From NCBI RefSeq assembly GCF_025642155.1, contig NZ_CP106798.1, positions 4,154,001 to 4,218,000 of the forward strand: a DNA stretch of 64,000 nt, given 5' to 3'. Position 1 is the first letter of the stretch. The number at the start of each line of letters is the position of its first letter. This stretch comes from Streptomyces sp. HUAS 15-9 (lineage in GTDB: Bacteria > Actinomycetota > Actinomycetes > Streptomycetales > Streptomycetaceae). The translations under genes were made by a program, and so were the position numbers. The notes beneath the pieces were generated by a model. The model worked only from the letters and a program-made list of their open reading frames with translations. It did no database searches and was not told where the DNA came from. Positions 8,126 through 16,440 of this stretch are shown here, one piece after another.

Positions 8126-8162
8126 TCGCCCCCAGCTCGACGGTGCTCCGAGCCGGGGGCGA
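8126..8162 (+). terminator. Hairpin terminator after ribA
   Basis: TCGCCCCC pairs with GGGGGCGA, extended by AGCTCG against CGAGC. It lies 23 bases past the ribA stop and directly before the tRNA-Lys fragment. Confidence 0.6.
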
Positions 8163-8165
8163 TGG

Positions 8166-8203
8166 CGTAGGCCCTGTGGGACTCGAACCCACAACCAATG
8201 GAT
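8166..8203 (-). repeat. tRNA-Lys 3'-end fragment: distal attachment-site copy of the island
   Basis: These 38 bases are identical to 18026-18063, which covers the 3' half of the intact tRNA-Lys(TTT) gene from the T arm back to the anticodon stem. Beyond base 8203 the match stops, so no functional tRNA is present. A partial 3' copy at one end and the intact gene at the other is the signature left by a tyrosine recombinase at a tRNA gene, so this marks the left border of the element filling 8204-18025. Confidence 0.85.
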
Positions 8204-8279
8204 CAACGGGTCCTGATGAGGTGTGGGAGTCGGACGATGCTTCGGTGTCCGGAACCGTCTGGTCAGAGCCGTACGCCGA

Positions 8280-8567
8280 CTACGTCCGCGACATCTTGAG
8301 CAGGAGTAGCCCGAAGTCGGTGCCCTGTGCGCCGAGTTCGTTCCGATAACGCTGGAGCGTGCTGTTCTCCCAGGAGAGTTCCACACGCGGTTGCCCGAGA
8401 GATTGGCGTACCTGCTCAAGCTGCGCACATTCGACATTCCGTTGACGAATGAGTCGGATGATCTTGTCGTCGAGTCGTGCGATGAGGTGCCGTTGCTCCT
8501 CAAGAGTCGGTGTCGCTGCTGCGCTCTCTGCTCGGGCTCGGGTCGCCGCCGCGCTGTCGGGGCTCAT
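8280..8567 (-). CDS. AroQ-type chorismate mutase homologue (small, last gene of the island operon)
   Basis: A 95-residue all-helical protein of the AroQ chorismate-mutase fold. The first long helix holds LIARLDDKIIRLIRQRNVEC. Aligned by eye with E. coli chorismate mutase, Arg11 and Arg28 appear kept, Lys39 is replaced by Arg, Arg51 by Trp, while Glu52 is kept. Activity on chorismate is therefore uncertain. It could act on 4-amino-4-deoxychorismate, as PapB does in p-aminophenylalanine synthesis, or be a partner subunit. Its ATG overlaps the stop of the preceding ATP-grasp gene by four bases, so the two are translationally coupled. A second AroQ gene lies in the same operon. Confidence 0.7.
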   Translation of the reverse strand: MSPDSAAATRARAESAAATPTLEEQRHLIARLDDKIIRLIRQRNVECAQLEQVRQSLGQPRVELSWENSTLQRYRNELGAQGTDFGLLLLKMSRT

Positions 8568-9820
8568 GCGAAGGGGTCCAGAATCTCGTCGACTTCGGCG
8601 AGCACGTCATTCATGTGAACCTCCGGGATGTCGGCGACGGCTTCCGTTCTGATCTCGATCGAGGAGCTGATCTTGTCCGCCTGCGCGATGGCCTCGGAGG
8701 TACTGGCCGCGTGAACGAGGACGTATCCGCACCGGTCCTCCGACCAGTGCAGGGGGCGTACTAGATCACCTTCCTGAACCTTCACGTCGAGCTCGATCAC
8801 AGCCTCGTGGGCGCGCGCCTTCTCGACGCCTTCGACTGTCACGACACGGCCGGGCTCAGCCGTGAGGAACCGGATGGCCGCGGCACCCTTGGCCTCCGGC
8901 GACGGAACGGTGAAGCCCGTCGTGTCCAGCAGGTGGAAAGGCAGCTCCTCCATGTCGATACCTGTCGACAGTTCGACGAGCTTGGTGATGCGGTCACCGC
9001 CACACCGGGCGTGCGACTCCACCACCCGCGGACCGGCTGCCGTGAGGATGAGCTCGGTGTGTGCGGTGCCCTCCGCCACTCCCACGGTGTCGAGGACGGC
9101 AGCGGTAAAATCGGCGACAGCCCGCTGGTCCGCCATGCCGAGCGGAGCCGGCACGACGTGCCCCAGTTCGACCACCCCGCCGCCGGTCTCCTTGCCCGTC
9201 ACGGCCAGGACATGATGCTCGCCCCGGTAGGAGAACGTCTCGACACTCACCTCCCGGCCCTCCAAGAGTTCCTCGACCATGAACGTGCCGATACCGAATG
9301 AGGAGAGCCAGTCCCAGACTTCGTCCACTTCGGCCACTGAGCGGATCTTGCGCACACCCAGGCTGCCGGATCCCATAACGGGCTTGACGACCGCACTCCC
9401 GTGCTCGGCGACGAAACGGTGGAGAGCATCGCGATTCGTTCCCCGTACGACGTCCACCGGCCCGATGCCTTTGGCGTTCAACAGTGTGCGCAGGGCGAGT
9501 TTGTCGTGGAGCGTGCGCATTACGGTGAGGCCGTTGCCCTGTAGCCCCAGCTCGTCGTTGAGGTGCCCGACCACCAACTGGCCTATCTCACTCTGGGTGA
9601 GGATGCGCTCGAAGGGGCGCACAGCGTGCAGTGTGCGCGCGAGCCGGGTCACCAGCTCGATGTCCTGGTAGTCGATCAGATGGACCTGTGCGCAGTGTCC
9701 GACGACCTCTGGGGTGAAAAGGGCGGGCTTCTGGAAGTTCACGACTTCCAGACCCATGGCAGCGGCCTTGCCGAGCGTGCGGGCGTTTCCACCCAGGACG
9801 AGAACTCGTCGCGATGTCAT
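8564..9820 (-). CDS. ATP-grasp ligase (1)
   Basis: A 418-residue ATP-grasp carboxylate-amine ligase of the type used to build small peptides. The N-terminal pre-ATP-grasp fold starts VLVLGGNARTLGKAA. The ATP-binding segment has GSAVVKPVMGSGSLGVRKI (Lys and glycine loop, about residue 140), the acidic metal site lies in TAHTELILT and PRVVESHARCGGDRI, and a C-terminal domain of about 120 residues follows. The pattern resembles the L-amino-acid ligase group (BacD/carnosine-synthase-like), with HxE and NxR-type metal ligands partly replaced (ESHAR). The substrate is unknown. It overlaps the downstream AroQ gene by four bases and lies 35 bases after the MFS gene. Confidence 0.82.
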   Translation of the reverse strand: MTSRRVLVLGGNARTLGKAAAMGLEVVNFQKPALFTPEVVGHCAQVHLIDYQDIELVTRLARTLHAVRPFERILTQSEIGQLVVGHLNDELGLQGNGLTVMRTLHDKLALRTLLNAKGIGPVDVVRGTNRDALHRFVAEHGSAVVKPVMGSGSLGVRKIRSVAEVDEVWDWLSSFGIGTFMVEELLEGREVSVETFSYRGEHHVLAVTGKETGGGVVELGHVVPAPLGMADQRAVADFTAAVLDTVGVAEGTAHTELILTAAGPRVVESHARCGGDRITKLVELSTGIDMEELPFHLLDTTGFTVPSPEAKGAAAIRFLTAEPGRVVTVEGVEKARAHEAVIELDVKVQEGDLVRPLHWSEDRCGYVLVHAASTSEAIAQADKISSSIEIRTEAVADIPEVHMNDVLAEVDEILDPFA

Positions 9821-9855
9821 GGTGGTTCACAGCCTTCTGGAATGGTGACGATTGA

Positions 9856-11073
9856 TCAGCGGAGAGCTTCGGTCGCCGTGGCGGAGTCAGTCGAGGAAGA
9901 CGTCCTCCACGACGCGCGGGCGACGGTGTACGGGAGACAGGCAACCAGGACGGCGGCCGCAGGAGTCCACAAGGCGAGGTTCTGCGGGGAGTGCGCTGCC
10001 ACGAACCCGCAGACGGCGCTTCCCGTGGAGACGCCGACGTTGATGCTGGAACCGGCCCAGGAGTACACCTCCTGGATGCGTCCTGGGTCCGGGCTCGCGC
10101 GTCCGAGCAGGTTGTATTCCTCGACCCCCAGCGCCGCCATGGGGATACCGGACAGGAAAAGCGCGAGCGCGAGCGGCCACGGAGTGTTCTGGGTCGCGAC
10201 AAGGATCAGGGTGCACATCCAGGCGAGCAGCAGCAGGCCGAGTCTGCCACCTGGCGTCCGCTCCATGGAGACCAAGCCATATCCGACGCCGCCCAGCACA
10301 CTGCCCACCCCCGGCGCGAGCAGCACGAGCCCCGCGCTCTGCGCGGAGCCGCTCTCGCGGAGTGCGGCCACCACGGCGACGTCCATCGCTCCCGAGGCAG
10401 CCGCGGTGAGGCCGGCAACGCACAGCAGCCACACCACCGGACGGCTCAGCACCCGGCGCGATGGCCCGCCCGAGCGGTCCGTCGTCGGGCCGAGGAGCCG
10501 CCGGACCAGTGGGGCTGTGGCAAAGCCGATCGCTCCAACCAGTACGCAACCGTCGGCGACGACAAGCGTGAGGACTGGATCCGCCGTGGCGAGCAGACCG
10601 ACGAGCGGCGGGCCGAGGATGAAGAGCACTTCCATGCCCACGGATTCGAGCGAGTTGGCCGGACCTCGAAGGTGTTCCGCGATGTCGGCCTTTGCCCACA
10701 GCGCCCTCATGCCTGCCCCCACGGGCGGGGCGGTCGCGCCGATGATCACACACCCCAGAGCGAAGCCGGGGAGACTGTGCCCAGTGGTGCTCAACAGGGC
10801 CGTCAAAGTGCCCAGTACGCTGGTCGCCGCCAGCAGAGAAAAGACCCCAGGCGTGCCGTACTGGGCACTCAGCCGACCGGACAGGGGAGTTCCCACGGCC
10901 GCACCGAGCGCAAAGGCGCCGGCTCCCAGACCGCCGGCTGTGATGCCCATCCGATCGGTTCCCAGAAAGAGGGCACCGAGTCCGCACATGACGTAACCCA
11001 GGCGTCCCAGCAGGGAGAACACTTCTGCTCGCAGGGAGCCGGGTGTACGCAGCAGCGCCCGATAGGGGCTCAC
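9856..11073 (-). CDS. MFS transporter, probable product exporter
   Basis: A 405-residue major-facilitator protein with about twelve hydrophobic segments, for example VMCGLGALFLGTDRMGI, LPGFALGCVIIGATAPPVGA and GLVLLAPGVGSVLGGVGYGL. The GTG at 11073 overlaps the stop of the aminotransferase gene (GTGA), so it is preferred over an ATG 105 bases upstream. As the only transporter in the biosynthetic operon it most likely exports the product or gives self-resistance. Confidence 0.82.
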   Translation of the reverse strand: MSPYRALLRTPGSLRAEVFSLLGRLGYVMCGLGALFLGTDRMGITAGGLGAGAFALGAAVGTPLSGRLSAQYGTPGVFSLLAATSVLGTLTALLSTTGHSLPGFALGCVIIGATAPPVGAGMRALWAKADIAEHLRGPANSLESVGMEVLFILGPPLVGLLATADPVLTLVVADGCVLVGAIGFATAPLVRRLLGPTTDRSGGPSRRVLSRPVVWLLCVAGLTAAASGAMDVAVVAALRESGSAQSAGLVLLAPGVGSVLGGVGYGLVSMERTPGGRLGLLLLAWMCTLILVATQNTPWPLALALFLSGIPMAALGVEEYNLLGRASPDPGRIQEVYSWAGSSINVGVSTGSAVCGFVAAHSPQNLALWTPAAAVLVACLPYTVARASWRTSSSTDSATATEALR

Positions 11074-11984
11074 GGGGTGTCCCGCCGCAGCCAGGTCACA
11101 CGGTCGCGGAGCCCATCGACCTCGCCCCGGACCGCCTTCTGATAGTCGTGGGCCAACAGCCGGGTCGTCGGTCCGCATCCGTAGACGCTGTCGCCGATCG
11201 CCTCGACCGGGCGGATCTCCAGGCCGGTTCCGGTCAGGAAGACCTCGTCCGCCGTCAACAGGTCGGCGAGTGTGACCGGTTCCTCCACCACCCGCAGACC
11301 ATTACCGACCGCCAGCTCCATGACGGTGTCGCGGGTGATGCCGCACAGCACACCGGTTGAGCGGGGCGGAGTGCGCAGCACGCCGCCCGAGACGGTGAAG
11401 ACGTTCGCCCCGCTGGCGTCGGCGACCAGCCCTTCCTGGGTGAGGAAGAGCGCGTCGTCGGCACCCGAGGCATGGGCCTCCCGCTTGCCGAGCACTGAAT
11501 TGAGGTACATGCCCGTGGTCTTGGCCTGCAAAGGCAGTGTGTCCGGTCCAGGGCGGCGCCACGTGCTCACAGCGACCCGGATCCTCTCGGGTTCCGAGTC
11601 GAATCGTTCCTGTTCCCACTCGTCCACCAGGACGGCCACATGGGCGGCGCGGCCTGCCGTGCCCATCCCGAGCGGGCCTCCGCCGTAGAAGGCCATGGGC
11701 CTGATGTAGCAGTCCCCGAAGCCCGCCCGTTCGGTCAGAGAGATGACGGCCTGGGTGATCTCCGCGCCGGAGTGGCCGAGAGGGATGCCGAGGATCTGGG
11801 CGGACCGTTCGAAGCGCCGTAGGTGGTCGTCGAGTCTGAAGAGGGCGACATCGCCTCCGACGGCGTAGCCCCGGATTCCTTCGAAGACGCCGTAGCCGTA
11901 GTGCAGCCCGTGGGCCGACAGTGATGCCGCGCCCTCGGTATCGGTGACGAGACGGCCGTCGATCCAGTAGGTCCCCGGGGTCAC
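11070..11984 (-). CDS. Fold-type IV aminotransferase (branched-chain type)
   Basis: A 304-residue PLP enzyme of the BCAT/PabC/D-amino-acid transaminase family. Signatures are GLHYGYGVFEGIRGY near residue 25, the catalytic Lys in LQAKTTGMYLNSVLGKREA, and VADASGANVFTV plus the phosphate-binding GVLCGITRD. The length and KREAHASGA pattern fit BCAT better than 4-amino-4-deoxychorismate lyase. In this operon it could aminate the 2-oxo acid made from 4-amino-4-deoxyprephenate. A lyase role giving p-aminobenzoate remains an alternative. GTG 11984 overlaps the upstream AroQ stop by four bases, and its own stop overlaps the MFS start. Confidence 0.85.
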   Translation of the reverse strand: MTPGTYWIDGRLVTDTEGAASLSAHGLHYGYGVFEGIRGYAVGGDVALFRLDDHLRRFERSAQILGIPLGHSGAEITQAVISLTERAGFGDCYIRPMAFYGGGPLGMGTAGRAAHVAVLVDEWEQERFDSEPERIRVAVSTWRRPGPDTLPLQAKTTGMYLNSVLGKREAHASGADDALFLTQEGLVADASGANVFTVSGGVLRTPPRSTGVLCGITRDTVMELAVGNGLRVVEEPVTLADLLTADEVFLTGTGLEIRPVEAIGDSVYGCGPTTRLLAHDYQKAVRGEVDGLRDRVTWLRRDTP

Positions 11985-12310
11985 TGTGCGCTGTCGCTCT
12001 CGGTGTCGGCGTCGATGATGCGGTCCTGCAACGCGGCACTGGCGTCCAGGATCAGATCGCCCAGCCGGGCGAACCACTCGGCGGCTTGTCCCTCCTGGCT
12101 CAGCCTGCCTGCCTGCCGGTATCGGTCGAGCACCTGCTCAGCCCGGCCTTCCTCGCCCACGGCTTTGCCCTTCTCGGCTTTGAGGGCGCCCACGGCTTCG
12201 CTGACATCCAGGCGCCGGGAGAAGAGGGCGATGATCTGTTCGTCGAGGCCGTCGATCTGTGCCCGGTGCCGAGCCAGGGACTGAATGTATTCACGGTCGG
12301 CGTCAGACAC
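11981..12310 (-). CDS. AroQ-type chorismate mutase homologue, candidate 4-amino-4-deoxychorismate mutase
   Basis: A 109-residue AroQ protein with HRAQIDGLDEQIIALFSRR as the first helix and VGALKAEKGKAV after it. Aligned by eye with the E. coli enzyme, Arg11, Arg28, Lys39 and Arg51 are kept, but Glu52 is replaced by Ala and Asp48 by Glu. Glu52 contacts the C4 hydroxyl of chorismate, so the change is compatible with a substrate bearing a C4 amino group, as in PapB. It uses GTG at 12310, overlaps the upstream ATP-grasp stop by eight bases, and overlaps the downstream aminotransferase start by four. Confidence 0.78.
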   Translation of the reverse strand: MSDADREYIQSLARHRAQIDGLDEQIIALFSRRLDVSEAVGALKAEKGKAVGEEGRAEQVLDRYRQAGRLSQEGQAAEWFARLGDLILDASAALQDRIIDADTESDSAQ

Positions 12311-13625
12311 GGTGCGGCTCCTGCGCGCCACGGGACGGCGCCGGGCCGAGTTCGAGCTGGATGCTGTCCTCGATGGCCTTGAGCTGGGTGAAGAACTCGT
12401 CGGGTTCCCGGCCGGCCGCAAGGACCCGGAAGGTATGGGCGTTGGTTCCCGCCTCCTTCGCCAGGACGGCGCCAGCAGACTTGGTCTGGATCACCTCTAC
12501 GACGCCTGGGACGGCCGCGATCTCCTCCCGGCCGCCCACGGAGAGGATCTCGTAGTCGCCGGACGGGGGTTGCGGGGTGACGAAGGCCGCGTATCCCGAG
12601 AACAGGGGAAGTTCCTCCAGCCTCTCCCCCAAGGCGATCCTGGCCTGTTGCCTCGCCATGTCGTATGCAGCCGCGGTCCGCAGCAACTCGAAGACACCGC
12701 CGCCGATACGCCCGTTCACCTCGATGATCACCGGGCCATCCGAGGTGAGCATGAGCTCTGTGTGAGTGGCTCCGGACGTCGCGCCGAGCGCCCGCAGGGC
12801 CCGGGTCGTCACGTCGAGGATCTCGGCACGCCGCTGCTCGGGCAGCCCTGAGGGCATGACGTCGCCCACTTCCCGGAACGGCGGTGCCAGCGGGAGTTTG
12901 TCGGTGACGGCCAGGTGGTGGATCTCGTCGGCGTCCAGCAGCGACTCCACGCTGACGCGTGTTCCCATCCGTTCGTCGGCGTGCCAGTTGTCGCCCTGGA
13001 TGACTTCCTCGACCACGAAGACGGGACTGGCACCGTTCACTCGGGGGTCGTCGCGGTACTGACGGCTCGCTCGGGCGAACGCCTCGGCGAGTTGGTAACG
13101 GTCCTCTGCCCTGGTGACGCAGAGACTGCCGACGCCGATGGCCGGCTTGAGGACCACGGGGAAGGCCAGGCGGGACGACGCGGCCTCCAGTTCGTCCTCG
13201 TCGGTGACGACGGCGAACTCGGGGCAGGGAACGCCGGCCGCGCTGAGCGCCTGCCGCTGCAGGTCCTTGCGGCGCAACCGGATGGTGGCCTGGGGGGAGT
13301 TCGCCGGAAGGCGCAGGGCCGCTGCGGCGACGGCCGCGTGATAGCTGACGATCTCGCTGAAGGCCAGCACGCCGTCGATGGGCCGGCCGCCGGCGGCGAC
13401 GGCCAGCAACGCGTCCACCACCTGGTCCGCCCGCTCGATGATGTCGACCGGCCCCAGCGCCCGCAGCCCGTCGACCCGGCGGGCGTGCTCCGCAGGGCTG
13501 CCCCAGCGCAGGCTTACGACGGTGCAGGTGGCCAGTCCGGCCAGGGAGTTGACGATGTCGGCCACTTGAGGCCCGCCCGGTGCGTCCACCAGGACGAGAT
13601 GGCGACAGCTCTCCGCCTCTGCCAC
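12303..13625 (-). CDS. ATP-grasp ligase (2)
   Basis: A 440-residue ATP-grasp enzyme. The N-terminal Rossmann-like part begins LVLVDAPGGPQVADIV. The ATP site has FPVVLKPAIGVGSLCVTRA near residue 150, and metal ligands lie in THTELMLT and IIEVNGRIGGG (ExNGR), both intact. It belongs to the carboxylate-amine ligases that form peptide bonds via acyl phosphate. GTG 13625 is chosen because GGAG sits 8-9 bases upstream; another in-frame GTG at 13634 overlaps that site. It differs clearly from the other ATP-grasp protein in the operon, so two distinct bonds may be made. Confidence 0.84.
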   Translation of the reverse strand: MAEAESCRHLVLVDAPGGPQVADIVNSLAGLATCTVVSLRWGSPAEHARRVDGLRALGPVDIIERADQVVDALLAVAAGGRPIDGVLAFSEIVSYHAAVAAAALRLPANSPQATIRLRRKDLQRQALSAAGVPCPEFAVVTDEDELEAASSRLAFPVVLKPAIGVGSLCVTRAEDRYQLAEAFARASRQYRDDPRVNGASPVFVVEEVIQGDNWHADERMGTRVSVESLLDADEIHHLAVTDKLPLAPPFREVGDVMPSGLPEQRRAEILDVTTRALRALGATSGATHTELMLTSDGPVIIEVNGRIGGGVFELLRTAAAYDMARQQARIALGERLEELPLFSGYAAFVTPQPPSGDYEILSVGGREEIAAVPGVVEVIQTKSAGAVLAKEAGTNAHTFRVLAAGREPDEFFTQLKAIEDSIQLELGPAPSRGAQEPHRV

Positions 13626-13678
13626 TGTTCTCACTCCGTTGATATGAGGTTCTGTACGGGTTCGGCGCACGTTGCGGC

Positions 13679-14962
13679 TCAGATCCGTTCGAGCATTCGT
13701 TCCCGTTCGAAGGACGTGACGGTTCGTTCGAACTTGTCCAGTTCCACCTGGGCCACCGCGGTGACGAGTTCGACCGCGCCCGCCGGCAGGACGCTGCGCA
13801 GCGCGGTACCGCTCCTGGTCAGGGCGAGCGCCTGCGAGAGGGTCGACGGGAACGTGCCCAGCGGCTCCCCTTCCTCCGGGCAGTCCAGCCGCTGCTCCAC
13901 GCCGTAGAGGCCCGCCGCGAGGAAGGCTGCGGCAGCGAGGTAGGGGTTCGCGTCGGCGCCCGCGATCCGGAGCTCCAGTCTGGGGTTGTGCTCCGGCGAG
14001 ATGAGGCGGAGCGTTGAGCGACGCCTGCGGTGCCACGCGAGGCGCGCGGCTGAGGCGCCGGCCGGGAGGCGCTTGTAGGAGTTGACATACGGGGCGTAGA
14101 ACAGCGAACTCTCCGGCAGCAGCGTCAGCACGCCCGCCACGAACGAGCGCAACACCTTCTCGTCGTGGAAAGCATTGCCGCCCTCCTGACCGAGGCTCAG
14201 GTGCATGTGGCAAGAACTGCCGAAGCTGTCGTCGGTCGGCTTCGCCATGAAGGTGACCGTGCGGTCGTGCAGGCGAGCCGTCTCCCGCACGATGGTCTTG
14301 TACACCACATGCGCGTCGCAGACCTGCAGGAAGTCGCCGTATCCGAAGTTGATCTCGAACTGCCCCGGCGCGCCCTCATTCGCGTAGCCCTCCACGTCGA
14401 GTCCCGCCTGGCCGCATGCGCGGCAGATCGCTTCGAGCAGAGCCCGGTCACGGGGAGGAGTCTCCAGCAGGGTGTCCGGGATGTACGGAGAGTGTGGGCG
14501 AGGGTCGCGGAAGGTGTCGTCCCGGAGCGCCTGGGGGCTTTGGCCGTAGGCGTAGAACTCCACCTCGGTGCCGATGGCCGGTTGCAGACCGAGCCGGGCG
14601 GCGTCGGCCAGAACGGCCTTCAGGACCTGTCGGGGTGCGGCGTGGATCGGACGGCCCGCGCTGTCGTGGGCGTCGGCCAGTACGAGCTTGCCCGCGTCGC
14701 CGAGGTCGTAGACGCGGGAGTCCTCGGCCGCCCTGACGACGATGTCGCCGTCGCCGGTGTACCAGTGCAGTCCCTCGGTCTCGGTCTCTGGTTCGGCCTC
14801 GGTCAAGTCGATGTCGGTCGCCAGGACGTAATCGCGGGCGGTGAAGGACGGCGCGGGAGCCTGCTGGTCGGTGTCCACCAGCAGCCGGCGACCCGTGAGG
14901 CGTCCGTGCACGTCAGGAAGCCCGACCTGGAGAAAGGTGGTGTCGTGTGGGGTGGTTGTCAT
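13679..14962 (-). CDS. Glutamine-synthetase-like ligase
   Basis: A 427-residue member of the glutamine synthetase family. It has the catalytic acid region GTEVEFYAYG, YANEGAPGQFEINFGYGD, the ATP/metal segment FMAKPTDDSFGSSCHMHLSL, and RLELRIAGADANPYLAAAA. It is shorter than housekeeping GlnA and lacks the Tyr adenylylation loop, so it groups with GS-like gamma-glutamyl-amine or amide ligases. Its place inside a biosynthetic operon suggests glutamylation or amide formation on an amine intermediate, possibly to mask it. The ATG overlaps the pabB stop (ATGA), and the next ATP-grasp gene follows after 53 bases. Confidence 0.83.
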   Translation of the reverse strand: MTTTPHDTTFLQVGLPDVHGRLTGRRLLVDTDQQAPAPSFTARDYVLATDIDLTEAEPETETEGLHWYTGDGDIVVRAAEDSRVYDLGDAGKLVLADAHDSAGRPIHAAPRQVLKAVLADAARLGLQPAIGTEVEFYAYGQSPQALRDDTFRDPRPHSPYIPDTLLETPPRDRALLEAICRACGQAGLDVEGYANEGAPGQFEINFGYGDFLQVCDAHVVYKTIVRETARLHDRTVTFMAKPTDDSFGSSCHMHLSLGQEGGNAFHDEKVLRSFVAGVLTLLPESSLFYAPYVNSYKRLPAGASAARLAWHRRRRSTLRLISPEHNPRLELRIAGADANPYLAAAAFLAAGLYGVEQRLDCPEEGEPLGTFPSTLSQALALTRSGTALRSVLPAGAVELVTAVAQVELDKFERTVTSFERERMLERI

Positions 14963-16395
14963 GCGTGACCGTTCCGGAGGGTGACGGGAGAGTCGTTCAG
15001 CGCGCGCTCGAGAGGCTGGAGCTTCAGGGCGACCTCGGCGAATTCGGCATCCGGGTCCGACATGTGCACGATGGCGCCCCCTGCGCCGACATGGACGCCT
15101 GCGGGGTCGTTCACCACCGTCCGGATCACGATGTTGAGGTCCGCGGTGCCGTTGAGGGCGAGGTAGCCCAGGCTGCCCGAGTAGATGCCGCGTGGAGCGC
15201 CTTCCAGTTCGTCGATGAAGGACATCGTGCGGATCTTGGGGGCGCCCGTCATGGAGCCGCCGGGGAAGGACGCCCTCACACACTCGACTGCGTCCGTGCC
15301 CTCGGCGAGGGTGCCGGAGATCGTCGATACGAGCTGATGGACGGTCTCATACGACTCGACGTGCATGAGGCTGTCGACCTTCACGGTGCCGATCTCGCAC
15401 ACGCGGCCGAGGTCATTGCGGAGAAGGTCGACGATCATCATGTTCTCCGCCTGCGTCTTCTCGTCGTCGCGGAGCCATTCGGCAAGTGCCCTGTCCTCTT
15501 CGGGGGTGGCACCGCGCTGGATGGTCCCCTTGATCGGTTTGGTCTCGGCGCGGCGGTCACGGTCCAGCTTCAGGAACCGTTCCGGGGATGAACACAGGAC
15601 CTGGATGTCTCCGATGGCGAAGTAGGCCGCGTACGGAGCGGGGTTGATGCGTCGGAGTTCCATGTAGAGCGCCAAGGGATCGTCGACCGGCTCACCGGTC
15701 AGACTGGTCGTCAGACAGACCTCGTAGGTCTCCCCTGCCCGGATGAGCTCCTGAGCCCGCCCGATCAGAGCCCGGTACGCGTCCTTGTCGTGCCGCAGGA
15801 CCAGGGGGCCCGGGGCGGATCTCGCTGTCCGGGGGAGTCTCGGGACCGGCGCGGAGGCCACCGACAGGCGCCGGCTCGTCTCCTCCGCCCATGCACGGGC
15901 TGACTCCAGGTGCGCCCGGTCGGCCACCGCGCAGACGTGAACCCGGCCCTCCTCGTGGTCGAAGGCGAGGAATCTGTCCGAGAAGATGAACGCCGCGTCG
16001 GGGTAGCGGGAACGGTGTCGATCCGAACCGCCGCATTCGGCCTTGAGCTCGTATCCGAAATAGCCGACGAACCCCCCGTTGAAATCAAACGGGAGCTCCG
16101 TCTCCTGCTCGACGTCCACACCAGTCCAGCGGGAAAGGTACTCCCAGACGGAAGTGTCGACGGGTCCGTGGGTGCGGGATTCCACCTGCTGCGAGCCGTG
16201 GCGATAGGTGATTACATCGGCCAGCGGCCCGCTTGCATCACCCATGAAACTGTACCGAGCCCCCCGGACGCAGCGGCTGCTGTCGAGCCAGTAAGCATTG
16301 GGCGAAGATCCGTAGAATTCTTCGAAAACGGCGGCAGCGGGCAGAGCGCTCTGTATTTGGGCATGGACGAGCCGAAGCCCGTTCTTGAGATTCAA
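14959..16395 (-). CDS. pabB: 4-amino-4-deoxychorismate synthase component I
   Basis: A 478-residue chorismate-utilising enzyme of the TrpE/PabB family. The decisive motif is KPIKGTIQRG: PabB enzymes have PIKGT with a catalytic Lys, anthranilate synthases PIAGT. Other motifs are SSPERFLKL, DLLRNDLGRVC, FPGGSMTGAPKIR and the C-terminal GAGGAIVHMSDPDAEFAE. With the amidotransferase encoded upstream it should convert chorismate and glutamine to 4-amino-4-deoxychorismate. Because the operon also has AroQ-type mutases, the product probably goes to an aminated prephenate rather than only to folate. It lies 45 bases after pabA. Confidence 0.88.
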   Translation of the reverse strand: MNLKNGLRLVHAQIQSALPAAAVFEEFYGSSPNAYWLDSSRCVRGARYSFMGDASGPLADVITYRHGSQQVESRTHGPVDTSVWEYLSRWTGVDVEQETELPFDFNGGFVGYFGYELKAECGGSDRHRSRYPDAAFIFSDRFLAFDHEEGRVHVCAVADRAHLESARAWAEETSRRLSVASAPVPRLPRTARSAPGPLVLRHDKDAYRALIGRAQELIRAGETYEVCLTTSLTGEPVDDPLALYMELRRINPAPYAAYFAIGDIQVLCSSPERFLKLDRDRRAETKPIKGTIQRGATPEEDRALAEWLRDDEKTQAENMMIVDLLRNDLGRVCEIGTVKVDSLMHVESYETVHQLVSTISGTLAEGTDAVECVRASFPGGSMTGAPKIRTMSFIDELEGAPRGIYSGSLGYLALNGTADLNIVIRTVVNDPAGVHVGAGGAIVHMSDPDAEFAEVALKLQPLERALNDSPVTLRNGHA

Positions 16396-16440
16396 TGTTT
16401 TTCCTGGTCAGGGAAAGGAGAATTGTTCGCGCTGCGTGAA

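Noticed and set aside
8166..8240. A second functional tRNA-Lys gene
   Set aside because: Only the 3' 36 bases of the tRNA are present; the anticodon stem breaks after base 8203 and no 5' half exists.
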